Positions 8,489 to 17,152 of a DNA stretch of 64,000 nucleotides are shown here, piece after piece; position 1 is the stretch's first letter; every line of letters starts with the position of its first letter. The stretch comes from Haliea sp. (GTDB lineage Bacteria; Pseudomonadota; Gammaproteobacteria; Pseudomonadales; Halieaceae): contig JANQUV010000009.1 in the NCBI GenBank assembly GCA_030730585.1, positions 40,080 to 104,079 of the forward strand. Reading direction: 5' to 3'. Both the position numbers and the translations under genes were made by a program. The notes beneath the pieces were generated by a model, which worked only from the letters and a program-made list of their open reading frames with translations, ran no database searches and was not told the DNA's origin.

Positions 8489-9697
8489 GTGGAAGACCTG
8501 CAACCGTTTCGCGAAGAAACGCGGCAATGGCTGGAAGCCCATTGCCCCGCGTCACAGCGCCTGCCAAACACACCCGAAGAACAATACTGGGGTGGGCGTC
8601 GAGGCAGCTTTGCCAGCGAAGATGCACAACTGTGGTTCGAGCGCATGCGAGAGCGTGGCTGGACAGCGCCGGAATGGCCCACTGCCTATGGCGGAGGTGG
8701 CCTCACGGCGCAGCAGGGCCAAATCCTCAAAGAGGAAATGAAACGCATCAAGGCACGTACCCCACTCTATAGCCTGGGCCTATGGATGCTTGGGCCCGCT
8801 CTGCTGGAGTACGGTAGCGAAGAACAGAAACAGCAGCATTTACGCGCAATCGTCAACGGTGAACTGCGTTGGTGCCAGGGATACTCGGAGCCCGCAGCAG
8901 GCTCAGACCTCGCCAGTCTGCAAACCCGAGCCGACGATCAAGGCGACCACTTTTTAGTCAATGGCAGCAAAATCTGGACAACCGCAGCAGACCGCTCGGA
9001 CTGGATTTTCTGCCTGGTACGCACCGACCCCACCGTCAAAAAGCAGCAAGGCATCAGTTTTCTGCTAATCGATATGGCTACCGAGGGTGTGAGTACCACG
9101 CCTATTGAGCTAATCAGCGGCGAATCAGAGTTCTGCCAGACCTTCTTCGACAACGTGCAAGTCCCCAAAGCCAACCTGATCGGGGAACTCAACCACGGCT
9201 GGTCGGTCGCCAAAGCGCTGCTGGTGCACGAGCGCAAGCTGATGGCCGAGATCGGTGGCGACTCGCCGCGCCAGGAAGTCCCACCTGTTGAGGCTGCGCA
9301 TCGCTACCTCGACTTTATCGATGGCCGCATCGCCGACAGCGAGCTACGCAGCAGCCTCGTCACCTATGAGATGCGCATGCACGCTATCGGCCTCACCCAC
9401 ATTCGTAGCTTCGAGGAGCGTGCCGCGGGTACAAAGGGCAGCGTTGGCCTGGCAATGAAATATCTCGGTACCGAGGCCGTCAAAGACAAAAACGAACTGT
9501 TACTGGCCATCATGGGCAGCCAGGGCCTGGGCTGGGAAGGACCGGGTTTTACCCCGGAAGAACGCGACACCACCCGCGCTTGGGCAATGTCCAAAGCGAT
9601 GACCATTGCGGGCGGCTCCTCCGAGGTACAGCTGAACGTAATTGCCAAAACTGTCCTGCAATTGCCGCAGGCGCCGCAAGCCGCCACCGAGTCCTGA
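8489..9697 (+). CDS. acyl-CoA dehydrogenase family protein (predicted catalytic subunit)
   Basis: CQGYSEPAAGSDLASLQT, KIWTTAADRSDWIFCLVRT, VAKALLVHERKLMAE, GGSSEVQLNVIAKTVL. Confidence 0.93.
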   Translation: MEDLQPFREETRQWLEAHCPASQRLPNTPEEQYWGGRRGSFASEDAQLWFERMRERGWTAPEWPTAYGGGGLTAQQGQILKEEMKRIKARTPLYSLGLWMLGPALLEYGSEEQKQQHLRAIVNGELRWCQGYSEPAAGSDLASLQTRADDQGDHFLVNGSKIWTTAADRSDWIFCLVRTDPTVKKQQGISFLLIDMATEGVSTTPIELISGESEFCQTFFDNVQVPKANLIGELNHGWSVAKALLVHERKLMAEIGGDSPRQEVPPVEAAHRYLDFIDGRIADSELRSSLVTYEMRMHAIGLTHIRSFEERAAGTKGSVGLAMKYLGTEAVKDKNELLLAIMGSQGLGWEGPGFTPEERDTTRAWAMSKAMTIAGGSSEVQLNVIAKTVLQLPQAPQAATES

Positions 9698-9707
9698 GGA
9701 GCACAGC

Positions 9708-10847
9708 ATGGCATTGGTATTAAACGAAGAACAGCGTTTGCTCGCCGAAACGGCGCGCGACTTTCTGCAGAAAAATGCTCCCGTGAGCGCTCTGCGCGCG
9801 CTGCGTGATAGCCGTGATGAGTTGGGCTACGACGCTACGCTCTGGCAAGATATGGTGGAACTGGGCTGGGCCAGCGTTATTCTGCCCGAAGAGGTTGGCG
9901 GCCTGGATTTTGGTTTTACCGGGCTGGGTGTGGTGTTGCAGGAAACTGGCCGCACACTGGCCGCCAGCCCACTGCTAGCCACCGCTGTCGTGGGCGCCTC
10001 GGCGCTGCTGCTGGGAGGCACTGAAACGCAACAGGCAGACCTTCTGCCGCAGCTTGCCGCAGGCAAACTCACGCTGGCGCTGGCCTTGGAAGAGTCGCAC
10101 CATCATCAGCCCTACCACATTGCTACCCGGCTAGAGGCTGAGGGCGACAGCTTCTATCTTTCGGGTGAAAAAACGTTTGTACTCGACGGGCACTCGGCAG
10201 ACACCCTGTTAGTGGTCGCGCGCAGCAGTGGCGAGCGCAACAGCCGAGAAGGGCTCAGCGTGGTTCTGCTGCCGCGGGATACGCCCGGGGTGGTCATTGA
10301 GCGTACGCTCATGGCTGACAGCCGCAATGCCGCGAATATCCGTTTCACACGCGTGGCCATCACCGCGGAACAGGTTGTCGGCGAGGTTGGCGCCGCCGGG
10401 CAGTGGCTGGATAAAGTGCTTGATCGCGGCCGTGTGGCGCTCGCCGCGGAAATGCTGGGCAGCGTGGAAGAAGTCTTTGCTCGTACCGTGGCGTGGCTCA
10501 AAGAGCGGGTGCAATTTGGCGTTCCCATCGGCAGCTTTCAGGCCCTGCAACATCGTGCTGCGCGCCTGCAGACAGAACTGGAGCTGGCGCGGTCAATCGT
10601 GCTGCAGGCACTGGCGACCGTGGATGAGCAGCCCGAACAGTTAGCGGTTATCGCTAGCCTGGCCAAGGCCAACCTCAACGAACTCGCCAAGCTTGCAACA
10701 AACGAAGCCGTGCAAATGCATGGCGGTATCGGTGTCACCGACGAACTGGACATTGGTTTTTTTCTCAAACGCGCTCGCGTCACCTTGCAGATTTTCGGTG
10801 ATACTGGCTTCCACAAAGACCGTTATGCCGCACTCCGCGGCTACTAA
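9708..10847 (+). CDS. acyl-CoA dehydrogenase family protein (predicted partner subunit)
   Basis: MALVLNEEQRLLAETARDFLQKNAPV, GEKTFVLDGHSADTLLVVAR, HRAARLQTELELARS, QMHGGIGVTDELDIGFFLKRA. Confidence 0.92.
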   Translation: MALVLNEEQRLLAETARDFLQKNAPVSALRALRDSRDELGYDATLWQDMVELGWASVILPEEVGGLDFGFTGLGVVLQETGRTLAASPLLATAVVGASALLLGGTETQQADLLPQLAAGKLTLALALEESHHHQPYHIATRLEAEGDSFYLSGEKTFVLDGHSADTLLVVARSSGERNSREGLSVVLLPRDTPGVVIERTLMADSRNAANIRFTRVAITAEQVVGEVGAAGQWLDKVLDRGRVALAAEMLGSVEEVFARTVAWLKERVQFGVPIGSFQALQHRAARLQTELELARSIVLQALATVDEQPEQLAVIASLAKANLNELAKLATNEAVQMHGGIGVTDELDIGFFLKRARVTLQIFGDTGFHKDRYAALRGY

Positions 10848-10873
10848 GCAAACGAGACAGCCGGGAGGCAGAA

Positions 10874-11236
10874 ATGGAAAACTCAGACAAGATCGCCATG
10901 GTCGAACGCTATGTTGAGGCCTTCGAGCTGGGCGATGTAGAGATCATCCGCAGCATGTATGCACAGAACGCGGTCGTAGAAGATCCTGTAGGCACTGAGC
11001 CCCATCGCGGCCTGGATGCCATTTGTGCGTTTTACCAAGGGGCGCTGGGCGCCGGTGCGAAGCTACGCCTGTCCGGCACCCCACGCTGCGCCGGCAATGC
11101 TGTGGCCTTTCCCTTTCATGTGGTAATGCCGGGCATGCAAATCGATGTCATTGATGTTTTTGAATTCGACGACGAAGGTAAGATTAACAGCATGAAAGCC
11201 TATTGGGGCCCAGACAACCTGCATAAAGACGGCTGA
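10874..11236 (+). CDS. steroid delta-5-3-ketosteroid isomerase-like protein (NTF2 fold)
   Basis: ERYVEAFELGDVEIIRSMYAQNAVVEDPVGTEPHRG and IDVIDVFEFDDEGKINSMKAYW; Tyr and both Asp catalytic positions of classical KSI appear conserved. Confidence 0.85.
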   Translation: MENSDKIAMVERYVEAFELGDVEIIRSMYAQNAVVEDPVGTEPHRGLDAICAFYQGALGAGAKLRLSGTPRCAGNAVAFPFHVVMPGMQIDVIDVFEFDDEGKINSMKAYWGPDNLHKDG

Positions 11237-12307
11237 CTACTGCCCGGTGTTGACGGTGGTGGGCGGCGGCAACAGGCCGTCGCCGGGTGCCAGCCCTGCA
11301 AGCACGTCAATGCGCCCGTCTGCACCGCGCTGACCCACGCGCAGAAACCGGCGCTCTGGCCCCTCGGGGCCAGAGACTGTCGCCAACCACAATTGCCCAA
11401 CACTTGCCAGCAACGCACTTGGTACGCGGATGCGCTGCTCAATGCCGGCAGGCACTTCAACCCGTGCATAAACACCTGGCAGCAGTCGCTCATCATAGGG
11501 CAGGCGAATTTTCACCAGAAAGCTGCGCGAACCAGGTTCCGCGGCGGGCACAATTTCTTCAATCACTCCCTCCACTACACTGTCCAGCGCAGGCAGGCTG
11601 ATAGGGACCGGCTGGCCGACCTTCAAAGTCAGCGCCAGCTGCTCACGAACACTTGCTTCAACGCGCAGAGACAGCGGGTTATAGAGCGACAGCAGGTGCA
11701 AACCGGGCGTTGCCGTATCACCGGGTTCTGCAAAACGGTCAACAACCCGGCCTGCCAAAGGCGAGCGTATCGATGCGTAGGTCAGTGCTGCGCGGGCCTC
11801 CTCCAACGCCTCATCTGCGCGCTGCACATCAGCCTGAAAGCTATCTCGCGTCGCTTGTGCAGCGTCCCGGTCGGACATTGAAAGTACACCGCGTTCTTGC
11901 AGTTCGATACTGCGCTGCAGGTTGCGCTGCGCCTCGGTGAGGCGTGCTCGGACGGCGGAGATCTGGTTGGAGGCCTGGGCAACACGCGCCTCCAGGTCCG
12001 TTTTTTCCAGCTCAAGCAGCAACTGCCCCTCGCTCACGGTGTCGCCCGCGCGCACCAAAACTCGCTCAATGCGCGCCATAATACGCGATGAAATCAGCGT
12101 CGCCTGCTTCGCCTCAACGGAGCCCGGCACCGGCTCACTCACCGGCACAGTTTCCACAGTAACGCGATACACGGCGGCCTGCTCCCCGGGTTGCGGGGCA
12201 AGGCCCGGCGCCAAGCGTTGGTCAAACACGCCCGCCATCCAGGCAACCAGCAGTACCAGAACCCCCACTGCGCCTGCAGCGGGCAACCATTTCATAAGAC
12301 TACGCAT
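11237..12307 (-). CDS. RND efflux periplasmic adaptor subunit
   Basis: N-terminal TM; VEAKQATLISSRIMARIERVLVRAGDTVSEGQLLLELE; SIRSPLAGRVVDRFAEPGDTATPG. Confidence 0.9.
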   Translation of the reverse strand: MRSLMKWLPAAGAVGVLVLLVAWMAGVFDQRLAPGLAPQPGEQAAVYRVTVETVPVSEPVPGSVEAKQATLISSRIMARIERVLVRAGDTVSEGQLLLELEKTDLEARVAQASNQISAVRARLTEAQRNLQRSIELQERGVLSMSDRDAAQATRDSFQADVQRADEALEEARAALTYASIRSPLAGRVVDRFAEPGDTATPGLHLLSLYNPLSLRVEASVREQLALTLKVGQPVPISLPALDSVVEGVIEEIVPAAEPGSRSFLVKIRLPYDERLLPGVYARVEVPAGIEQRIRVPSALLASVGQLWLATVSGPEGPERRFLRVGQRGADGRIDVLAGLAPGDGLLPPPTTVNTGQ

Positions 12308-15300
12308 TGCTGACAATCTCCGTGGTCTCGCGTTCAAAGACCAATAGATACACAACAGGCACCACCACAAGCGTCAACAACGTAGACGCGATGATGCCAA
12401 AAATAATCGCCAGCGCCAGGCCACTGAACACGGGATCCAGAATAATCACGAGGTTACCGAGCAAGGTCGTGCCCGCCGTCAACAGCACGGGGCGCATGCG
12501 AACATGTCCCGCCTCCAGCAGCGCATCGGTAATGCTGGCTCCGCGGCCGCGCGCCTGTGTCACGAACTCGACCAGAATCAAGGAATTGCGCACCACGATA
12601 CCGGCCAGCGCAATCATGCCGATCATCGCAGTCGCGGTAAACAATACGGGGTCAGGCGCGCCGGCCACGCTGCGCTCACCCACTGCGTTGAGCCACCAAA
12701 AGCCTGGCATGATGCCGATGACCGTGAGAGGGATTGCCGCCATGATGATGAACGACAGGGCGGCAGAATCGGTCTGCACACGCAGCACAAAAAAGATCGC
12801 CACAAGGGCAAAAGCAAAGGCTAGCCCCATATCTCTAAACACGTCCACAGTAATGCGCCATTCGCCTTCGCCGGTCCAGCTCACCTCGATATCCGTTGGC
12901 AATTGCCAACCGTCGCCGCCGCCGGGCGTGAGAAAACTGCGCTGTTGCCAATCATTTGCGCTGCCGGGCGAGGCTCCAAGGTCGGCGACAACATCGGCGA
13001 TCACGTCCGCCGGTGGGCGGCCAGAAAGCTCCGCCGTGACATACACCACCGGGCGTAGACCTTTGCGGTAAATTGCTGAATCGGCAGCCAACGGTTGAAA
13101 AACCCCCAACTCGCCGAGCGAGACCAAAGGCTGTGGCGCCGCATCAAGCCCACTGGCCTTGCTGGCTTGTGTAATCCCCACACGCCCCTTGACCTGCAGG
13201 CGTGCGAAATCGTGCGGCGACACACGTTGCTCCGGCGCCAGGCGCAGTACCATCGGCAGCGGCTGAGCCTCGCGCTCCTGCTGCAAGTAGCCCGCAATCA
13301 GCCCCTCATTCGCCATGGCGATAGTGTCGTTAATATCGCGGGTAGAGACGCCCGAGAGCGCAGCCTTGGGCTTATCGACAACAAACCGCCAGCGGGTATA
13401 AGGCTCCCCGACCGAGGTGTCGACTTCCACCACATGAGCCTCACGCGCCAGGCGGGCGGCCAGCACATTAGCGGCGGCCTGCTGCTGCGCATAGGGCGTG
13501 AGCGCATTGCCATAGACCTCTGCCACCAAGGTGCCCATAACCGGCGGACCAGGCGGCACTTCCACCACCTGAAGTTTGACGCCGTCGACCTGCAGCGGCG
13601 CCAGCAACTCGCGAACCCGCAGCACCACGCCATGGGATTGCTGCTCGCGTTGGGCCTTATCGATCAGAATCACCCGCAGGTCAGCGAGCTGTGGTGCCTG
13701 GCGCTGATAGTGACGGCGCACCATGCCGTTGAAGTCTATCGGCGATGGAGCCCCGACAAAGGCCGCCACTGCCTCCACCTCAGGCACTCTCAACAACGCC
13801 TGCAACACACGCTGGCTCACGGCCGCGGTCTGCTCCAACGTCGCTGATTCGGGCAAGTCAACCAACACCTGCAGCTCATTTTTGTTGTCGTATGGCAGCA
13901 GCTTCAGCGGCACCCAGCGCAACACAGGCAGGCTGGCGGCCAGCACAAACATCAACAGCACCGACCACACAATCCACCATGCCCTGCGGCGCTGCTCCAG
14001 TAGCGGCCGCATCCAGCGCGCATAGAAACCGTCGGCAGCCACAACCGGAGGCCCGGTCATGGACTCCAACGCCGGGCTATCTACCGACGGCAGCAGCCGG
14101 CTCGCCAGCCAAGGCGTCACCAAGAAGGCCACCAACGTACTGCTGATGACGGCAATGGGCACATTGAAGGCCATTGGGGCCATATAGGGCCCCATCATCC
14201 CGGTGATAAACGCGAGCGGCAAAAAAGCGACCACAATGGTCAGCGTCGACATCAGCAAAGGCACGCGAATTTCCGCCATCGCCTCCACAATGCGACGAGC
14301 ACGTGGGCCGCGCCCCTCGGTGAAGTTGCGGGTGATGTTGTCAACGCCAGTAATCGGGTCATCCACCAATAGCCCCAGCGCCAGAATCAGGGCAAACAGC
14401 GTCACGCGATTAATGGTATAGCCAAATGCCATATCCAGCGCGAGGGTAAAGCCGTAGCAAATGGGCACTGCAAGCCCCACCACCAGGCCAGCGCGCCAAC
14501 CGAGAAATACGCTAATAAACACCACCACCGTGACGATCGCAAAGCCCAGGCTGCTGGCGAGATTATTCACTTTCTCATCGGCAGTACGGCCATAGTCGCG
14601 CAGCACGGTAAGGTGCATTTCAGGCGGCAGCAGAGATTGCTGCAGAGTGTGCATTTCCGTGTGCACCCGCTGCGCCAGGCTGACGGCATTGGTGCCGGGT
14701 TGCTTGGCCACATTCAGGGTGACCATGGGATAACGCGCAGCGGCACTGGCGTGAGCAGAACCGGGCTCGGCTCCCTCGGGAAACCCAATCCACGTATAGG
14801 CTGCGGGATCCTCGGGCCCATCAACAATGCGGGCAACATCCTGCAAATATACCGGCACACCGTCGATCACGTTCACCACCAGCCCGGGCAGCGCTTGTGG
14901 CTCGCGCAGCGCATCGCCGCTTTCCAGCACGATGGACTCATTGTTGAACGACCAACGACCCGCGGGCTGCAGCAGGTTAGACACCGACAGCGCGGTCGCG
15001 ACCTCCGCGGGGCTGGTGCGGCGCGCAGCCAAGCGTTCGGGGTCGAGCAGAATCTGCACCTGCCGCGCGCGGCCGCCGGTCACTGTCACCTCACCAGAAT
15101 CCGGTAAACGCTGCAGGTAAGTGCTCAGCTCATCGGCCACGCGGCGTAAATCGTAATCACTGTAGCGCTCTGGCGCCTCCGACCACAGCGCCAGCACCAC
15201 AATTGCCACGTCATCGACTTCTACCGGGCGCAGACTCCAATCACTGACCACAGCCGGTACCAGCTGTGGATTGGAGTACAGCTTGTTGTAGGTATTGAGC

Positions 15301-15626
15301 AAAGCTGACTCGCGCTCCTCACCAACGTAAAAGGACAGCGTAACCGCCGTATGGCCTGCCGTTGTGGTGGAGTAAACGTGCTCAACGCCGGGAATTTGCG
15401 CCAGTAATTTCTCCAACGGCACCGCCACTTGACGTTCGACTTGCTGCGCGTTGAGCCCTGGGGCCTGCACAAACACATCCACGACTGGCACCACGATCTG
15501 CGGCTCTTCCTCGCGCGCGGTAAATAGCAGCGACAAAATGCCCGCCAGCAAACCCAGCGCGAAAAGCAACTTGGGTAGCCCTCCACCAAGCGCATAGGCC
15601 ACCACGCGATCCAGAGGGTGGCTCAT
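12300..15626 (-). CDS. RND efflux permease subunit (HAE1-like)
   Basis: About 1109 aa, REEEPQIVVPVVDVFVQAPG, LLVDDPITGVDNITRNF, IMAAIPLTVIGIMPGFW, GIVVRNSLILVEF. Confidence 0.93.
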   Translation of the reverse strand: MSHPLDRVVAYALGGGLPKLLFALGLLAGILSLLFTAREEEPQIVVPVVDVFVQAPGLNAQQVERQVAVPLEKLLAQIPGVEHVYSTTTAGHTAVTLSFYVGEERESALLNTYNKLYSNPQLVPAVVSDWSLRPVEVDDVAIVVLALWSEAPERYSDYDLRRVADELSTYLQRLPDSGEVTVTGGRARQVQILLDPERLAARRTSPAEVATALSVSNLLQPAGRWSFNNESIVLESGDALREPQALPGLVVNVIDGVPVYLQDVARIVDGPEDPAAYTWIGFPEGAEPGSAHASAAARYPMVTLNVAKQPGTNAVSLAQRVHTEMHTLQQSLLPPEMHLTVLRDYGRTADEKVNNLASSLGFAIVTVVVFISVFLGWRAGLVVGLAVPICYGFTLALDMAFGYTINRVTLFALILALGLLVDDPITGVDNITRNFTEGRGPRARRIVEAMAEIRVPLLMSTLTIVVAFLPLAFITGMMGPYMAPMAFNVPIAVISSTLVAFLVTPWLASRLLPSVDSPALESMTGPPVVAADGFYARWMRPLLEQRRRAWWIVWSVLLMFVLAASLPVLRWVPLKLLPYDNKNELQVLVDLPESATLEQTAAVSQRVLQALLRVPEVEAVAAFVGAPSPIDFNGMVRRHYQRQAPQLADLRVILIDKAQREQQSHGVVLRVRELLAPLQVDGVKLQVVEVPPGPPVMGTLVAEVYGNALTPYAQQQAAANVLAARLAREAHVVEVDTSVGEPYTRWRFVVDKPKAALSGVSTRDINDTIAMANEGLIAGYLQQEREAQPLPMVLRLAPEQRVSPHDFARLQVKGRVGITQASKASGLDAAPQPLVSLGELGVFQPLAADSAIYRKGLRPVVYVTAELSGRPPADVIADVVADLGASPGSANDWQQRSFLTPGGGDGWQLPTDIEVSWTGEGEWRITVDVFRDMGLAFAFALVAIFFVLRVQTDSAALSFIIMAAIPLTVIGIMPGFWWLNAVGERSVAGAPDPVLFTATAMIGMIALAGIVVRNSLILVEFVTQARGRGASITDALLEAGHVRMRPVLLTAGTTLLGNLVIILDPVFSGLALAIIFGIIASTLLTLVVVPVVYLLVFERETTEIVSNA

Positions 15627-15964
15627 TGCGGGCCGCTCTCTTGCACGCAATACAGTGTATGCAATACCTGCAGAACGGCGGCCACTTCGCCTACTGCGAG
15701 CGCGTAGAAAATCAACTGCCCTTCGCGTCGGGTGCGCACCAGCCCGGCATCACGCAATCGGGCAAGATGCTGCGACAAAGCAGACTGAGAAAGCGCCACA
15801 CGAGCATTCAGTGCGGTGACCGACTGTTCACCCTCAAACAGTGCGCAAAGGATCAACAGGCGCTGTTTATTCGCCAACTCCTTGAGCAGTGCAGCCGCCT
15901 CGCCGGCCTGACGCGCCATCGCTTGGGCATCCATCGCTGTCATTGCCGTCGCTCTCCGAGTCAT
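15623..15964 (-). CDS. ArsR/SmtB-family regulator (BigR/SqrR/YgaV-like)
   Basis: ANKQRLLILCALFEGEQSVTALNARVALSQSALSQHLARLRDAGLVRTRREGQLIFYAL, C-terminal LHTLYC; 4-nt overlap with the RND permease start; start codon may be an internal ATG. Confidence 0.88.
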   Translation of the reverse strand: MTRRATAMTAMDAQAMARQAGEAAALLKELANKQRLLILCALFEGEQSVTALNARVALSQSALSQHLARLRDAGLVRTRREGQLIFYALAVGEVAAVLQVLHTLYCVQESGPQ

Positions 15965-15978
15965 TCAGTGTAGAGAAT

Positions 15979-15998
15979 ATATTAGTATTTAATAATAT
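15979..15998. promoter_or_regulatory. AT-rich imperfect palindrome, candidate ArsR operator
   Basis: ATATTAGTATTTAATAATAT, self-complementary at most positions, 15 nt upstream of the ArsR ORF. Confidence 0.6.
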
Positions 15999-16075
15999 GT
16001 AAGGCGCTGGCGTCCTACTGATCCTCAAAACCGTCTACACTTCAGTGCAAACACGCTAAGCAAAGGCATTGACGC

Positions 16076-16867
16076 ATGAGTACGGCCAACAAGATTGTCA
16101 TGAATCAGGACACCAGCAACATGGGCGGGGAGTCCGCGGATAAATCGAACAGCCAACTGCGTACGGAACGCAAGCAGCGCCTTGCAGCGTCACTGCGCTT
16201 GTTCGGCAAGTTTGGCTTTGACGAAGGCCTCGCAGGGCATATCACCGTGCGTGACCCCGAGCACAGCGACCACTTCTGGGTGAACCCGCTAGGGCGCTCC
16301 TTTAAACAAATGCGCAGCTCAGACCTCCTGTTGGTAAGCCACACAGGTGAAGTGGTTGAGGGAAAAGGCTTGCTCAACGGAGCGGCCTTTACCATCCACT
16401 CGCGTATCCACATGGCTCATCCGCGCGTTACTGCGGCGGCTCACGCGCATTCACTCTACGGTAAAACCTGGGCGTCTTTGGGCCGCCTGCTCGACCCCAT
16501 CACACAAGATGCCTGCGCCTTCTTTGAGGATCATGTGCTGTTTGACGACTTCTCTGGTGTGGTACTGGATAACAGCGAGGGAGAGCGTATCGCCGCCGCA
16601 CTGGGCACGAACAAAGCGGCTATTTTGCAAAATCATGGCCTGCTCACGGTGGGTGAGTCTGTCGACGAAGCGGCTTGGTGGTTCATCACCATGGAGCGCT
16701 CCTGCCAGGCCCAGCTCATCGCCGAGGCCGCCGGTAAGCCGCTGCTGATTGATGCGCAATGCGCGCGGCAGACACGCGAATCCGTTGGCTCTACGCTGGC
16801 AGGTTGGTTCAGCTTTCAGCCGCTCTACGACGTGATCGTAGCGGAACAACCCGAGCTGCTCGAATAG
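16076..16867 (+). CDS. class II aldolase/adducin family protein
   Basis: GFDEGLAGHITVRDPE, FTIHSRIHMAHPRVTAAAHAHSLYGKTWASLGR, ILQNHGLLTVGESVDEA. Confidence 0.9.
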   Translation: MSTANKIVMNQDTSNMGGESADKSNSQLRTERKQRLAASLRLFGKFGFDEGLAGHITVRDPEHSDHFWVNPLGRSFKQMRSSDLLLVSHTGEVVEGKGLLNGAAFTIHSRIHMAHPRVTAAAHAHSLYGKTWASLGRLLDPITQDACAFFEDHVLFDDFSGVVLDNSEGERIAAALGTNKAAILQNHGLLTVGESVDEAAWWFITMERSCQAQLIAEAAGKPLLIDAQCARQTRESVGSTLAGWFSFQPLYDVIVAEQPELLE

Positions 16868-16931
16868 GCTGCTTCGATCACCCGCGCGGGAGTGTTATCC
16901 TCCGCTGAGCCTTAAGGTTGTTGAGTATTCC

Positions 16932-17147
16932 ATGTCACGAGCATTCTGGTTAAAAGCACTGCTGGCGATATTCCTTATCGCCTTGGCGGTCATCCAGTTT
17001 ATACCGCCGGCGCCCTCGCAGCAGCCCGCCGAACCGGCCGGTGAACCCGAGCCACCCGCCGCCGCGCAACACAAGCAAGTGAGCTTCGTCACTTCTGATG
17101 CAGGCAATAGCGTTCTGCATCGCAACCTGCTCACGCAGTCCGGGTAG
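16932..17147 (+). CDS. small membrane protein, hypothetical (71 aa)
   Basis: N-terminal TM helix then Pro/Glu-rich linker; 5 nt upstream of the cardiolipin synthase start. Confidence 0.5.
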   Translation: MSRAFWLKALLAIFLIALAVIQFIPPAPSQQPAEPAGEPEPPAAAQHKQVSFVTSDAGNSVLHRNLLTQSG

Positions 17148-17152
17148 GCCGC

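Noticed and set aside
12307-13847. Long plus-strand ORFs (254 aa and 250 aa) antisense to the RND permease
   Set aside because: Low-complexity or His/Arg/Gln-rich translations with no domain; the opposite strand has a strongly supported RND permease
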